From CADEGL01 sp050180485 (GTDB taxonomy: Bacteria; Pseudomonadota; Alphaproteobacteria; CADEGL01), in contig JBFXED010000021.1 of NCBI GenBank assembly GCA_050180485.1, positions 1 to 64,000 on the forward strand: a DNA stretch of 64,000 nt, in the 5' to 3' direction. Below are positions 7,735 through 16,117 of this stretch, piece after piece (the stretch's first letter is position 1; each line of letters begins with the position of its first letter). Position numbers and translations under genes: made by a program. Below the pieces are notes generated by a model, which was not told the origin of the DNA, ran no database searches, and worked only from the letters and a program-made list of their open reading frames with translations.

Positions 7735-10485
7735 ATGTGGTCGCTTGGCCCGCTCGCCTTTGGTGCGCCTTGGCTTCTGGCCGCTCTGATTGCCTTGCCC
7801 GCGCTGTGGTGGCTGCTGCGCGCGACGCCCCCTGCCCCGCGCCGCGTGCGCTTTCCCGCGCTGCGCCTTCTGATCGGGCTGAAGCAAGAGGACGAGACAC
7901 CGGCGCGCACGCCATGGTGGCTGTTGCTCTTGCGCTTCGCGATCGCCGGCCTTCTGATCGTGGGACTCGCGCGCCCGCTGCTCAATCCCGGCAGCCCGCT
8001 CTCGGGCAGGGGGCCGCTGCTTCTGGTCGTCGATGACGGCTGGGCCGCCGCCCGCGAATGGACCGCGCGGGAACGCGCGCTCGACATGCTGCTCGATCAT
8101 GCCGAGCAGGAGAACCGCAAGGTCGCGCTGGTCACCACCGCGCCCCGTGTGGGGGTCGCCCCGGCCGACCCGCAGCCCTTTACCGATGCCGGGACGATCC
8201 GCCAGCGCGTGAAGGCGCTGACGCCCGAACCCTGGCCGGTCGACCGCCGCGCCGTGCTGGAGCGGTTGGAGAAAATGACGCCGCCGGACGGCGTCGAGAC
8301 CTGGTGGTTGGCCGACAGCTTCGATGACGGAAACGCCGTTTCGTTGGCCGAACGTCTGGCGCGCTTCGGCCCGCTGACGGTCGCGGAAGACGCGCCGGCG
8401 CGGCGGCCGCGCCTGATGCTGGCGCCCAGCGTCGACGCGGGCGGCCTCATGGTCCGTGCGCGGCGCTTCGCGACGGACGGAGAAGAGACGATCATGGTAC
8501 GCGGCACCGCGGCCGATGGGCGCCTGTTGACCCGCGAGCCGCTGCGCTTCGAGCCGGGCCAGGCGGACGGATCCAAGCTCCTGGCGCTGCCGGCGGAGGT
8601 GCGCAACCAGGTCGAGCGGCTCGAGATCGAAGGCGAAGCCAGCGCGGGCGCGACCGCCCTGCTCGACGAACGCTGGCGCCGTCGCGTGGTCGGCGTGGCC
8701 GCTTTGCACGCCGAAGGCCGTAGTATGCCGCTGTTGGGCGAGGCCTACTATCTGGAGAAGGCGCTGGCGCCTTACAGCGAGGTCCGCGTCGGCCCGATCG
8801 ACGCGCTCCTGGCCCAGCCTCCGTCGATGCTGATCATGCCCGACTCGGGCGCCGTGCCGGAGAACGAGGTGCGCGCGCTGGAGAATTGGATGAAAGCGGG
8901 CGGCGTGCTGGTTCGCTTCGCAGGGTCGCATCTGGCCCAGGGCGGCGACGAGCTGGTGCCGGTCGCGTTGCGGCGTGGAGGCCGGGCACTCGGCGGCGCC
9001 ATGTCGTGGGCGCAGCCCGCGCGCCTGGCGCCGTTCCCCGAGACCAGTCCCTTTACCGGCCTGACCGTGCCCGCGGACGTGACTGTCGACCGCCAGGTCC
9101 TGGCGCAGCCCGGCCCCGACCTCGAGGGTAAAACCTGGGCGCGGCTCGTGGACGGCACGCCTCTGGTCACCGGCGAGCGGCGCGGCAATGGCTGGCTTGT
9201 GCTATTCCACGTCACCGCCAATCCCGACTGGTCCAACCTGGCCATCTCCGGCCTGTTCGTGGAGATGCTGCAGCGGCTGGTCGCACTGGGCGCGGGTTCG
9301 GCCGGCGAAGAAGGCGCCGGCGCCCTGCCACCGCTGGCGCTTCTCGATGGTTTCGGGCGGCTCGGGCCGCCCCGCCCCGGCACCCGCCCCATTCCGGGGC
9401 GCGATTTTCTCCAAGCGCGCGTCTCGCCCGAAACACCACCGGGTCTTTACGGCACGGCCAGCGCACGGCGGGCCCTCAACCTGGCCAGTTCCGTCGGCGA
9501 GCTGTCGCTTCTGCCCGCCCTTCCCGCAGGCGCGTCCCGTCATCTGCTCACCGAGGACGGCGAAGTCGATCTGCAACCTTGGCTCCTGACCCTCGCCCTT
9601 GCCCTGGCCATCGCGGATGCCTTGGCCAGCCTGGCCTTGCGCGGCTATCTGGCCGTTCGGGTGCCGTCTTCGCTGAGACGTGCGGCCATCCTCATCCTGT
9701 TGGGCGCAGGGGCGGCTCTTGCCCTCCCCATGGGCCAAGGGTCAGCCCAGAGCCTGTCCGACCCCACGGCAGCCGCGCTCCGTGCCACCAGCCAAATGCG
9801 GCTCGCCTATGTACGTACGGGTAACGCAGAGGTTGACTATACCAGCCGTACAGGCCTGCAGGGGTTACGGAAAGTCCTCCAAGATCGCACGTCCGTGGAG
9901 CTCGGAGACTCCCTGGAAGTCGATATCACACGGGATGAATTGGCTTTTTTCCCTATCCTGTACTGGCCGCTGGGGCGCGCGCCTCTGACCTTGACACCGG
10001 ATGTGGTATCTCGCGTGTACGCGTACATTCGCAATGGCGGGATGATTCTGTTCGACACCCAGAATCAAGGCGGCCTCGGTGCGGCGAGTCCGGATGCTAG
10101 CGTGCCCGGGCTTCAGCGCTTCCTCAGCCGGCTCAACCTGGCGCCCCTGATCCCCATTCCGGCGGACCATGTGCTGGCCCGCTCCTTCTACCTGCTGTCG
10201 GAATTCCCCGGCCGTTGGAACGCAGGCACGGTCTATGTCGAGGCCAAGGGCGACGGCAAAGATGACGAGGCCGTTTCCTCCATCATCTTGGGCGGAAACG
10301 ACTGGGCCGCGGCCTGGGCCGTCAGCGACCAGGGCCAGCCGCTGTTCCCCGTCGTTCCCGGCGGCGAGCGGCAGCGCGAGATGGCCTACCGCTTCGGCGT
10401 CAACGTCGTGATGTACGCGCTCACCGGCAACTACAAGTCGGATCAAGTCCACCTGCGCTTCATCCTGGAGCGCCTGGGCCAATGA
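7735..10485 (+). CDS. BatA/DUF4159 domain-containing membrane protein
   Basis: A 916-residue membrane protein. The N-terminus has two hydrophobic spans (about 5-23 and 60-78) flanking a BatA-like aerotolerance segment. There follows a VWA-like region, LLLVVDDGWAAA, a long periplasmic or cytosolic part, and a second pair of hydrophobic spans around 620-665. The C-terminal 220 residues are the DUF4159 domain, including QMRLAYVRTGN and FFPILYWPLGRAPL. It overlaps the next gene by 4 bases (ATGA). Role unknown beyond the MoxR association. Confidence 0.88.
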   Translation: MWSLGPLAFGAPWLLAALIALPALWWLLRATPPAPRRVRFPALRLLIGLKQEDETPARTPWWLLLLRFAIAGLLIVGLARPLLNPGSPLSGRGPLLLVVDDGWAAAREWTARERALDMLLDHAEQENRKVALVTTAPRVGVAPADPQPFTDAGTIRQRVKALTPEPWPVDRRAVLERLEKMTPPDGVETWWLADSFDDGNAVSLAERLARFGPLTVAEDAPARRPRLMLAPSVDAGGLMVRARRFATDGEETIMVRGTAADGRLLTREPLRFEPGQADGSKLLALPAEVRNQVERLEIEGEASAGATALLDERWRRRVVGVAALHAEGRSMPLLGEAYYLEKALAPYSEVRVGPIDALLAQPPSMLIMPDSGAVPENEVRALENWMKAGGVLVRFAGSHLAQGGDELVPVALRRGGRALGGAMSWAQPARLAPFPETSPFTGLTVPADVTVDRQVLAQPGPDLEGKTWARLVDGTPLVTGERRGNGWLVLFHVTANPDWSNLAISGLFVEMLQRLVALGAGSAGEEGAGALPPLALLDGFGRLGPPRPGTRPIPGRDFLQARVSPETPPGLYGTASARRALNLASSVGELSLLPALPAGASRHLLTEDGEVDLQPWLLTLALALAIADALASLALRGYLAVRVPSSLRRAAILILLGAGAALALPMGQGSAQSLSDPTAAALRATSQMRLAYVRTGNAEVDYTSRTGLQGLRKVLQDRTSVELGDSLEVDITRDELAFFPILYWPLGRAPLTLTPDVVSRVYAYIRNGGMILFDTQNQGGLGAASPDASVPGLQRFLSRLNLAPLIPIPADHVLARSFYLLSEFPGRWNAGTVYVEAKGDGKDDEAVSSIILGGNDWAAAWAVSDQGQPLFPVVPGGERQREMAYRFGVNVVMYALTGNYKSDQVHLRFILERLGQ

Positions 10486-12560
10486 ACGCCGACGTCGCCA
10501 ACATCGTCTGGTCGCCGCTGGTGCCGTGGGAATTCCTGACGGCGCTCGGCGTCTTGGCTGCCTTGATTCTTCTCTACGGCGCGCTCCGGCGCGCGCGGGG
10601 CGTGGTCTGGCGCGCGTTCTCCATCGCCATTCTTTTGACGGCCTTGTTCAACCCATCCCTCGTCTATGAAGAGCGCGAGCCGCAGAGCGACATCGCCGTG
10701 ATCGTGGTGGACGATTCACCGAGCCAGCAGATCGGCGACCGCCGCCAGAAGCGGGATGCGGCCCTGGCATCCATCGAGCAGCGGCTCAAAAGCGAGGCGA
10801 ATCTGGAGGTGCGCGTCATTCATGCCGGCGCCGCCGCGCGCGATGGCGCGGAAGATCCCGGCACCCGCCTGTTCGAGGCAGTCGGCCGCGCGTTGGGCGA
10901 CGTGCCGCGCGAGCGCCTGGCGGGCGTGATTCTGCTGACCGACGGCCAAGTGCACGACGCCGACACGGCGGAATCCCTCGGCCTCAAGGCGCCGGTCCAT
11001 ACGCTTTTGACCGGCGCGCGCAACGAAGCGGACCGCAGGCTGGTGGTCCAGGCCGGCTCGCCCTATGCCATCGTCGGCAAGCCGGTCGAGATCAAATTCC
11101 GCGTCGAGGACGCGCCCGGCGCCAAGGGCACCGCGCGCGTCACCATCCGCCGCGACGGCAACCCCGCGCGGACCGTGACCGTGCCGGTCAACGGCGAAGG
11201 CAAGGCAGAGATCACGCTTAACCGCGCGGGCCCCACGGTCCTCGAGATCGAAGCCGAGCCTGGCCCCAACGAGCTGACGCTCGACAACAACCGCGCCGTC
11301 CTCACGCTCAACGGCGTGCGCGACCGCCTCAAGGTTCTCTTGGTTTCGGGCGAGCCCCATCCTGGCGAGCGGACGTGGCGAACCTTTCTCAAGTCGGACC
11401 CATCGGTGGACCTCGTGCACTTCACCATCCTTCGGCCGCCGGAGAAGCAGGACAACACGCCGCTGAACGAACTGGCGCTGATCACCTTCCCCGTGCGCGA
11501 GTTGTTCGAGGTGAAGCTGAGCCAATTCGACCTGGTCATTTTCGACCGCTACCGCCGGCGCGGCGTGCTGCCGCTCAGCTACTACGCCAACATCGCGGAG
11601 TATGTGAAGAAGGGCGGCGGACTGCTGTTGGCCGCCGGCCCGCCCGACGCGACCGCGTTGAGCGCATTCCAAACGCCCCTGGGCGAGGTGCTACCCGCGC
11701 AGCCGACCGGGCAGGTGATCGAGACCGGCTACCGTCCCGCGCTGACCGCCGTGGGCAAACGGCACCCGGTGACGGCCGAGCTATCCGGCGCGCCCGAAGG
11801 CACCGAGAAATGGGGCCGCTGGTTCCGGCAGATCGAGGCCACGGCCAAGGGCGGCACGGTCCTGATGGAAGGGCCCGGCAAGCGTCCGCTTCTCATCCTG
11901 GCGCGCGAGGGCGAAGGGCGCGTGGCCGTCCTTCTGTCCGACCAGATATGGCTGTGGGCGCGCGGCTTCGAGGGCGGCGGGCCGGAGGCCGAGTTGTTGC
12001 GGCGCATCTCCCATTGGTTGATGAAGGAACCCGAGCTGGAGGAGAACGATCTGCGCGCCTCAGTGCGCGGTAACCGGCTGGAGGTGGTGCGGCGGTCGCT
12101 TGAGAGCGGCAAGAAGAGCGTGACCGTGACCGCGCCCAGCGGAAAGGAAACGACGCTGGACCTGACGGAAGAGGTCGCGGGCCGCGCCGTCGGCAGCATG
12201 CCGATCGAGGGGCCCGGTCTTTATCGCGTGAAGGACAAGAACAAGACAGCCTTCGCCGCCGCGGGCGCGCCCAACCCGCTGGAAAGTTCGGACGTGCGTA
12301 CGACCGACGCGAAGCTAGCGCCCATCGCCCAAGCCACGGGCGGCGGCATCTTCTGGCTGGCCGACGGACAACCCGAGATCCGCCGCCAAACCGCCGGCCG
12401 GTCCATGAAAGGCGCGGCAAGCGATTCCTGGCTGGGCCTTCAAACCAACGAGAGCTTTGTCGTGCTGGGCACACGGCGCGTACCGTTGGCGCCCGCCTTC
12501 GCGGTCCTCGCGCTCGTGCTCCTGCCGCTCGCCTTCGGCTGGTGGCGCGAAGGCCGTTGA
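10482..12560 (+). CDS. Large membrane protein with VWA-like and glutamine amidotransferase-like regions
   Basis: A 692-residue protein with N-terminal spans (about 17-35 and 42-60) and one C-terminal span (about 665-685). After the first spans comes a VWA-like strand with VIVVDDSPSQQ (DxSxS-like). The middle part contains a class I glutamine amidotransferase-like fold (YVKKGGGLLLAAGPPD) without an evident catalytic cysteine, so probably non-catalytic. It is the last gene of the moxR operon, joined by a 4-base overlap. Typical of the alphaproteobacterial MoxR gene set; precise function unknown. Confidence 0.85.
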   Translation: MNADVANIVWSPLVPWEFLTALGVLAALILLYGALRRARGVVWRAFSIAILLTALFNPSLVYEEREPQSDIAVIVVDDSPSQQIGDRRQKRDAALASIEQRLKSEANLEVRVIHAGAAARDGAEDPGTRLFEAVGRALGDVPRERLAGVILLTDGQVHDADTAESLGLKAPVHTLLTGARNEADRRLVVQAGSPYAIVGKPVEIKFRVEDAPGAKGTARVTIRRDGNPARTVTVPVNGEGKAEITLNRAGPTVLEIEAEPGPNELTLDNNRAVLTLNGVRDRLKVLLVSGEPHPGERTWRTFLKSDPSVDLVHFTILRPPEKQDNTPLNELALITFPVRELFEVKLSQFDLVIFDRYRRRGVLPLSYYANIAEYVKKGGGLLLAAGPPDATALSAFQTPLGEVLPAQPTGQVIETGYRPALTAVGKRHPVTAELSGAPEGTEKWGRWFRQIEATAKGGTVLMEGPGKRPLLILAREGEGRVAVLLSDQIWLWARGFEGGGPEAELLRRISHWLMKEPELEENDLRASVRGNRLEVVRRSLESGKKSVTVTAPSGKETTLDLTEEVAGRAVGSMPIEGPGLYRVKDKNKTAFAAAGAPNPLESSDVRTTDAKLAPIAQATGGGIFWLADGQPEIRRQTAGRSMKGAASDSWLGLQTNESFVVLGTRRVPLAPAFAVLALVLLPLAFGWWREGR

Positions 12561-12747
12561 GATATCGCGCGTCGTCCGTCCCCATACCAGCCGTCACCTT
12601 GCACTCGGCGCGGGGTCCAGCGCCGGGCGGCCTGCGAATGCGGTGATGATCTCGCCGCGCCTTCGGAGCTCTTCGCGCGCTCACGCGGCTGGATGCACGG
12701 TCAAGCCCGCGCATGACGATTCAGGCAGGGAGCTTTTTTTGCTAGAG

Positions 12748-12889
12748 CCCCCTGCCCCCCTCCCTCGTTGGGAGGAGTAAAAAAACACATGAGGGAGGGG
12801 CGCTAAAAAAGCGCACGTCTCATTCTTCCACCCCTCCCCTTGAGGGCTTGAGCGGCGAAGCTGCTCGAGGCAGAGGGGGGAGGGGTTTG
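12748..12889. repeat. CCCCTCC/GGGAGGGG palindromic repeat, degenerate copy
   Basis: This lies in the 537-base gap between the moxR operon and the porin gene. C-rich CCCCCTCCCTCGTTGGGAGG is followed about 70 bases on by CCACCCCTCCCC and GGGGGGAGGGG. It belongs to the same family as copies at 40343, 44060, 47087 and 52101. I see no gene elsewhere in the gap. Confidence 0.7.
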
Positions 12890-13030
12890 CCAACCCGCGT
12901 CGAGCCCCTCAGCCCGAGTCGTCGAGGGTTCGTCCCGCGTTGCCCCGGGGGATAAAGGCCCGAAAGACACAGAAGGCCACGCCGTCTGGGCGTGGAATAG
13001 GGATGTTGGCCGCCGCCGCAAACCCATCCA

Positions 13031-13068
13031 CGCAAAAGAAAACCGGCCCTCCTTGCGGAGGGCCGGTT
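13031..13068 (-). terminator. Intrinsic terminator of the porin gene
   Basis: A perfect 12-base inverted repeat (arms 13041-13052 and 13057-13068, loop TTGC) lies 30 bases past the porin stop. Reading the minus strand it is followed by the T-rich tract TTCTTTTGCG. This is a textbook Rho-independent terminator. Confidence 0.88.
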
Positions 13069-13097
13069 CATAGTCTCAAGAAACGTTGGTCTGTTTC

Positions 13098-14504
13098 TTA
13101 GAAGTTGTACTGCATGCCGAGCTGCAGACGCTGGGCGGAGCCCGACGTGTTGCCTGCGCCCGTGTTATGCGAGCTGGCAACTTCGCGCCAACCCATCATG
13201 TATTCCAACCCGATCGAGACCTTGGAAACCGGGTTCCAGATCAGGTTGATGTGCGTCGTAACGATCTGGTCGGTCTGACCGTTGGCATTGGAGCCCAACT
13301 GAGCTACCGGGATGTCCATCGTCTGCGCGCCGCCGATGATGTTGGAACGCAGATTGTCAGCCCAGTAGTGCGTGAACGCACCCCAGCCGCCGAGCGCCGA
13401 CACTGTCGTGATTTGGCTGCAGGTGTTCGTCGGTGCAGCACCGCCACCGGCAGAAGCGCAGTTCGTCACGTAGTAGTCTTCGGTCGAGCCGTTCAGGTAA
13501 CGGCCGAGACCCTTACCGTAGTTGATGACACCACCGATGGTGTCCTTGCCCCACAGCTTGACCGTGACGCCGGCGTGACCGCCGCCGCCCCAGGCGTTGT
13601 CGTCGAAGTTGTTACCGCTGTTGTAGTTGAAGTTACGCGCAACGCCGGAGACGTTGATCGCACCCCAAGACGGACGGTAACGCAGAGCAGCAACAAAGTC
13701 CGGCATCTGGTCGATACCGTTGATGTTGTTGTTCGCGGCGGGAATACCGTTAACACCAGCACCAGCGGCAACCGCGTTGTTCTGCTCCGGGTTTTCGATC
13801 GCGAGATCGGCCGACAGGGCGTCCATGACGGAAGCCGTGTAGCGAATCTGCGTCTGACGGACGAACTCCTGACCGGCGGCGCCGTAGAAGTCCACCGTGT
13901 CAAAGAACGTGTCCTGGTCCATGAAGGTCGACCAGGTCTGACCGGCGAGAACCGGGCCCAACTGGCCATACGCATGACGGACGCGGAAGCTGTCCGAGTT
14001 CGTCACGCGCTGGTTGCCGGCGGGACCGAAGAAGTCGCCTTCAATGCGGGTCCGCAGGGAGCCCCAGTCCGTCGGCGTCCGCGAGTCGAAGCGGATACGC
14101 GACTGACGGGAATGCATGCGGAAGTCGCCGCCCTGGCTGTTGGCCGCGCTGCTCTTCAGCGGGATGGCCGTAACAGCGAACGAGTCGCCAATCGCGGTGC
14201 TCGGCGCGTTCATCGTGAAGAACGAGTCGGCCTTCACGTAACCGCTGAAGCTGATCGACGTGTCCGAGCCAGGAAGCTTCCAAGAGCCCGGGAACTCGCC
14301 GCCCGTGACGGCCTGCGCGGGAGCAACCTGCTCCTTCTGGGCCTTCGTGGTCGACTGAGTCTCGAGCTGGTTCAAACGGTTCTGAAGGGCATCGATTTGC
14401 GCCTTCAGGTCCGCGTTGTCATCCGCAGCGAACGCGGGGCCAGCAAGCAGAGCAACTGCCGCGCCGGAACCGAGCAGTGCGGTCTTAAAAGTGGTGTTGA
14501 TCAT
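13098..14504 (-). CDS. DcaP-like trimeric outer-membrane porin
   Basis: A 468-residue outer-membrane beta barrel. It has a signal peptide (1-26, cleavage near AFA-ADD) and then a short coiled coil rich in Gln and Leu (DLKAQIDALQNRLNQLE, about 30-47), as in DcaP-family trimeric channels. The barrel starts with ISFSGYVKADSFFT, a DcaP hallmark, and ends with the C-terminal phenylalanine QYNF used by the BAM complex. AGGAGG lies just before the ATG at 14504, which decides the start over the longer frame. Likely an uptake channel for dicarboxylates or other small anions. A strong terminator and long leader suggest high expression. Confidence 0.85.
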   Translation of the reverse strand: MINTTFKTALLGSGAAVALLAGPAFAADDNADLKAQIDALQNRLNQLETQSTTKAQKEQVAPAQAVTGGEFPGSWKLPGSDTSISFSGYVKADSFFTMNAPSTAIGDSFAVTAIPLKSSAANSQGGDFRMHSRQSRIRFDSRTPTDWGSLRTRIEGDFFGPAGNQRVTNSDSFRVRHAYGQLGPVLAGQTWSTFMDQDTFFDTVDFYGAAGQEFVRQTQIRYTASVMDALSADLAIENPEQNNAVAAGAGVNGIPAANNNINGIDQMPDFVAALRYRPSWGAINVSGVARNFNYNSGNNFDDNAWGGGGHAGVTVKLWGKDTIGGVINYGKGLGRYLNGSTEDYYVTNCASAGGGAAPTNTCSQITTVSALGGWGAFTHYWADNLRSNIIGGAQTMDIPVAQLGSNANGQTDQIVTTHINLIWNPVSKVSIGLEYMMGWREVASSHNTGAGNTSGSAQRLQLGMQYNF

Positions 14505-14649
14505 CGAACCTCCTCTCCAAGAACGCATCGAAGTCCCTGACACGGTTAGCAATCGAAGCGTCTCGACGGCACTCGGCCTTTGTTTTTGGTACCGAGATTG
14601 GAGCTTTTTTGAGCTATCGGCGGCCAAACAGCAAGGCCGGAATATGGCG

Positions 14650-14689
14650 ATTGTAACATTCTTTGGATGCCTGTGGCGCTTTCGCCACA
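14650..14689 (-). promoter_or_regulatory. Candidate promoter and dyad upstream of the porin
   Basis: On the minus strand a TACAAT -10-like hexamer (14650-14655) lies about 145 bases before the porin start, with only a weak -35 (GCCACA) at 17 bases. Overlapping that -35 is a perfect 7-base inverted repeat, TGTGGCG/CGCCACA (14672-14689, 4-base loop), a possible operator. The rest of the 476-base gap 14505-14980 shows no gene. Confidence 0.35.
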
Positions 14690-14980
14690 TGGGGCCCGGC
14701 GGGGTTTAGGGCCAGCCTCCGCCTCACGAGATTCGCATTTTACAGCATTTCTACCGGACGCGAAGAGCTGCACATTTCGCTGAAAATAGGGGTGAGTCGT
14801 TTCGGCAACACAATCTTTAGTGCTATGCTTTGATTTAATGGCGAAACTTGGAACGACGCCGCCTTTCCTGCATGATCCGGCAGTCGATGCAGCGCCCAAT
14901 ATGGATATTTATTCCTAATTTGACCAAAAGCCGCGGCCCGAGCCGCTCCTGACCAACCGGACAAGACCCATATTTCGACC

Positions 14981-16069
14981 ATGGCGGATCCGCCCTCTTC
15001 AAACCTGACCAGCGCCCTGGCCGTGGCGGCCCGCCATCACCACGAGGGGCGGCTGCGCGAAGCGGAGGCCATCTATAAGGACATCCTCCGCGAGACACCC
15101 GACAATGGCGAGGCGCTCCACCTTCTTGGCTTGGTCGCCTATCAAAGCGGACGTCCCGAACAAGCGATCGAACTGATCGGCAAGGCGCTCCTCGCGGACG
15201 ACGCCAACGCGGCCTATCACGACAATATCGGGCTGGCCTACCGGGCGACGGGCAAGATCGAAGACGCCGTGAAGCACGCGCGGCGCGCGGCCGCGCTCGA
15301 CCGCACCAATCCCGGCACGCAATTCAACCTGGCTTGCGCGCTCGACGCGGCCGGGCGCACCGACGAAGCGGTCAGCGCCTATCAGCGCGCGCTCGCCGTG
15401 GTGCCGAACCATGCGGAGGCGCATAACGGCATCGCCAACGCCTTCATGCGCCTGGGTCGGACCGAACAAGCCATCGGTCACTACCGGCGCGCGCTTTCCA
15501 TTCGCGCCGGCTATGGCGAGGCGCACCACAACCTGGCCAGCGCGCTTGCCCTGCAGGGGCGATTGGAGGAAGCGGCCAATCATTACCGCGCCGCGCTGGC
15601 GGCCGACCCGGCCGCGACCGACACGCAAACCGCGCTTGGCGCCATTCTCGCCCAACTCGGCAAGACCGATGACGCGATCGCCGTTCTGGAAAAGGCGCAC
15701 ATGGCCTCGCCGAATGACACCGATGCGCTGTTTTTCCTGTGCGACGCGCTGCGTAGGAGCGGCCGTGTCACGAATGCGGCGGCGCATTATCGCAAGCTGG
15801 TATCGCTGCGCCCCGATCTGGTCGACGCGCGCTGCAATCTGGGCAACCTTTTACTGGAGACGGGCCAAATCGCGGAGGCCCGCGCCACCTATGACGCGGC
15901 ACTCGCGCGCCGGCCGTCGTTGGCCGACGCATTGGTCGGCGTCGGGCGCTGCGAGGAAGTCGAGGGCCGCCGCGATTCCGCCGCCGATTGGTACCGCAAG
16001 GCCCTCGAAGCGGCGCCCGGACACCCATTGGCCAGCCAGTTGTTGACCGCTCTGGTCCCTCGCCATTAA
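14981..16069 (+). CDS. Tetratricopeptide-repeat protein
   Basis: A 362-residue protein made almost wholly of about nine 34-residue TPR units, with the usual A-x-x-x-Y and P at repeat ends (for example YQRALAVVPNHAEAHNGIAN). There is no signal peptide and no catalytic domain. It starts like the neighbouring TPR-sulfotransferase (HHxGRLREAEAIYKDIL against HHQAGRLREAQTGYRSAL), so the two share ancestry and may act together, perhaps as substrate scaffold. No good ribosome binding site precedes the ATG at 14981. Confidence 0.88.
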   Translation: MADPPSSNLTSALAVAARHHHEGRLREAEAIYKDILRETPDNGEALHLLGLVAYQSGRPEQAIELIGKALLADDANAAYHDNIGLAYRATGKIEDAVKHARRAAALDRTNPGTQFNLACALDAAGRTDEAVSAYQRALAVVPNHAEAHNGIANAFMRLGRTEQAIGHYRRALSIRAGYGEAHHNLASALALQGRLEEAANHYRAALAADPAATDTQTALGAILAQLGKTDDAIAVLEKAHMASPNDTDALFFLCDALRRSGRVTNAAAHYRKLVSLRPDLVDARCNLGNLLLETGQIAEARATYDAALARRPSLADALVGVGRCEEVEGRRDSAADWYRKALEAAPGHPLASQLLTALVPRH

Positions 16070-16117
16070 CTCCGCGCGCACCATATTAGGCTGCGACCGA
16101 CGGAAGGCGGGCATACC

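Noticed and set aside
6781..8931. A 716-codon minus-strand frame opposite DUF58 and DUF4159 genes
   Set aside because: Antisense shadow with no recognisable protein and opposite the conserved moxR operon.
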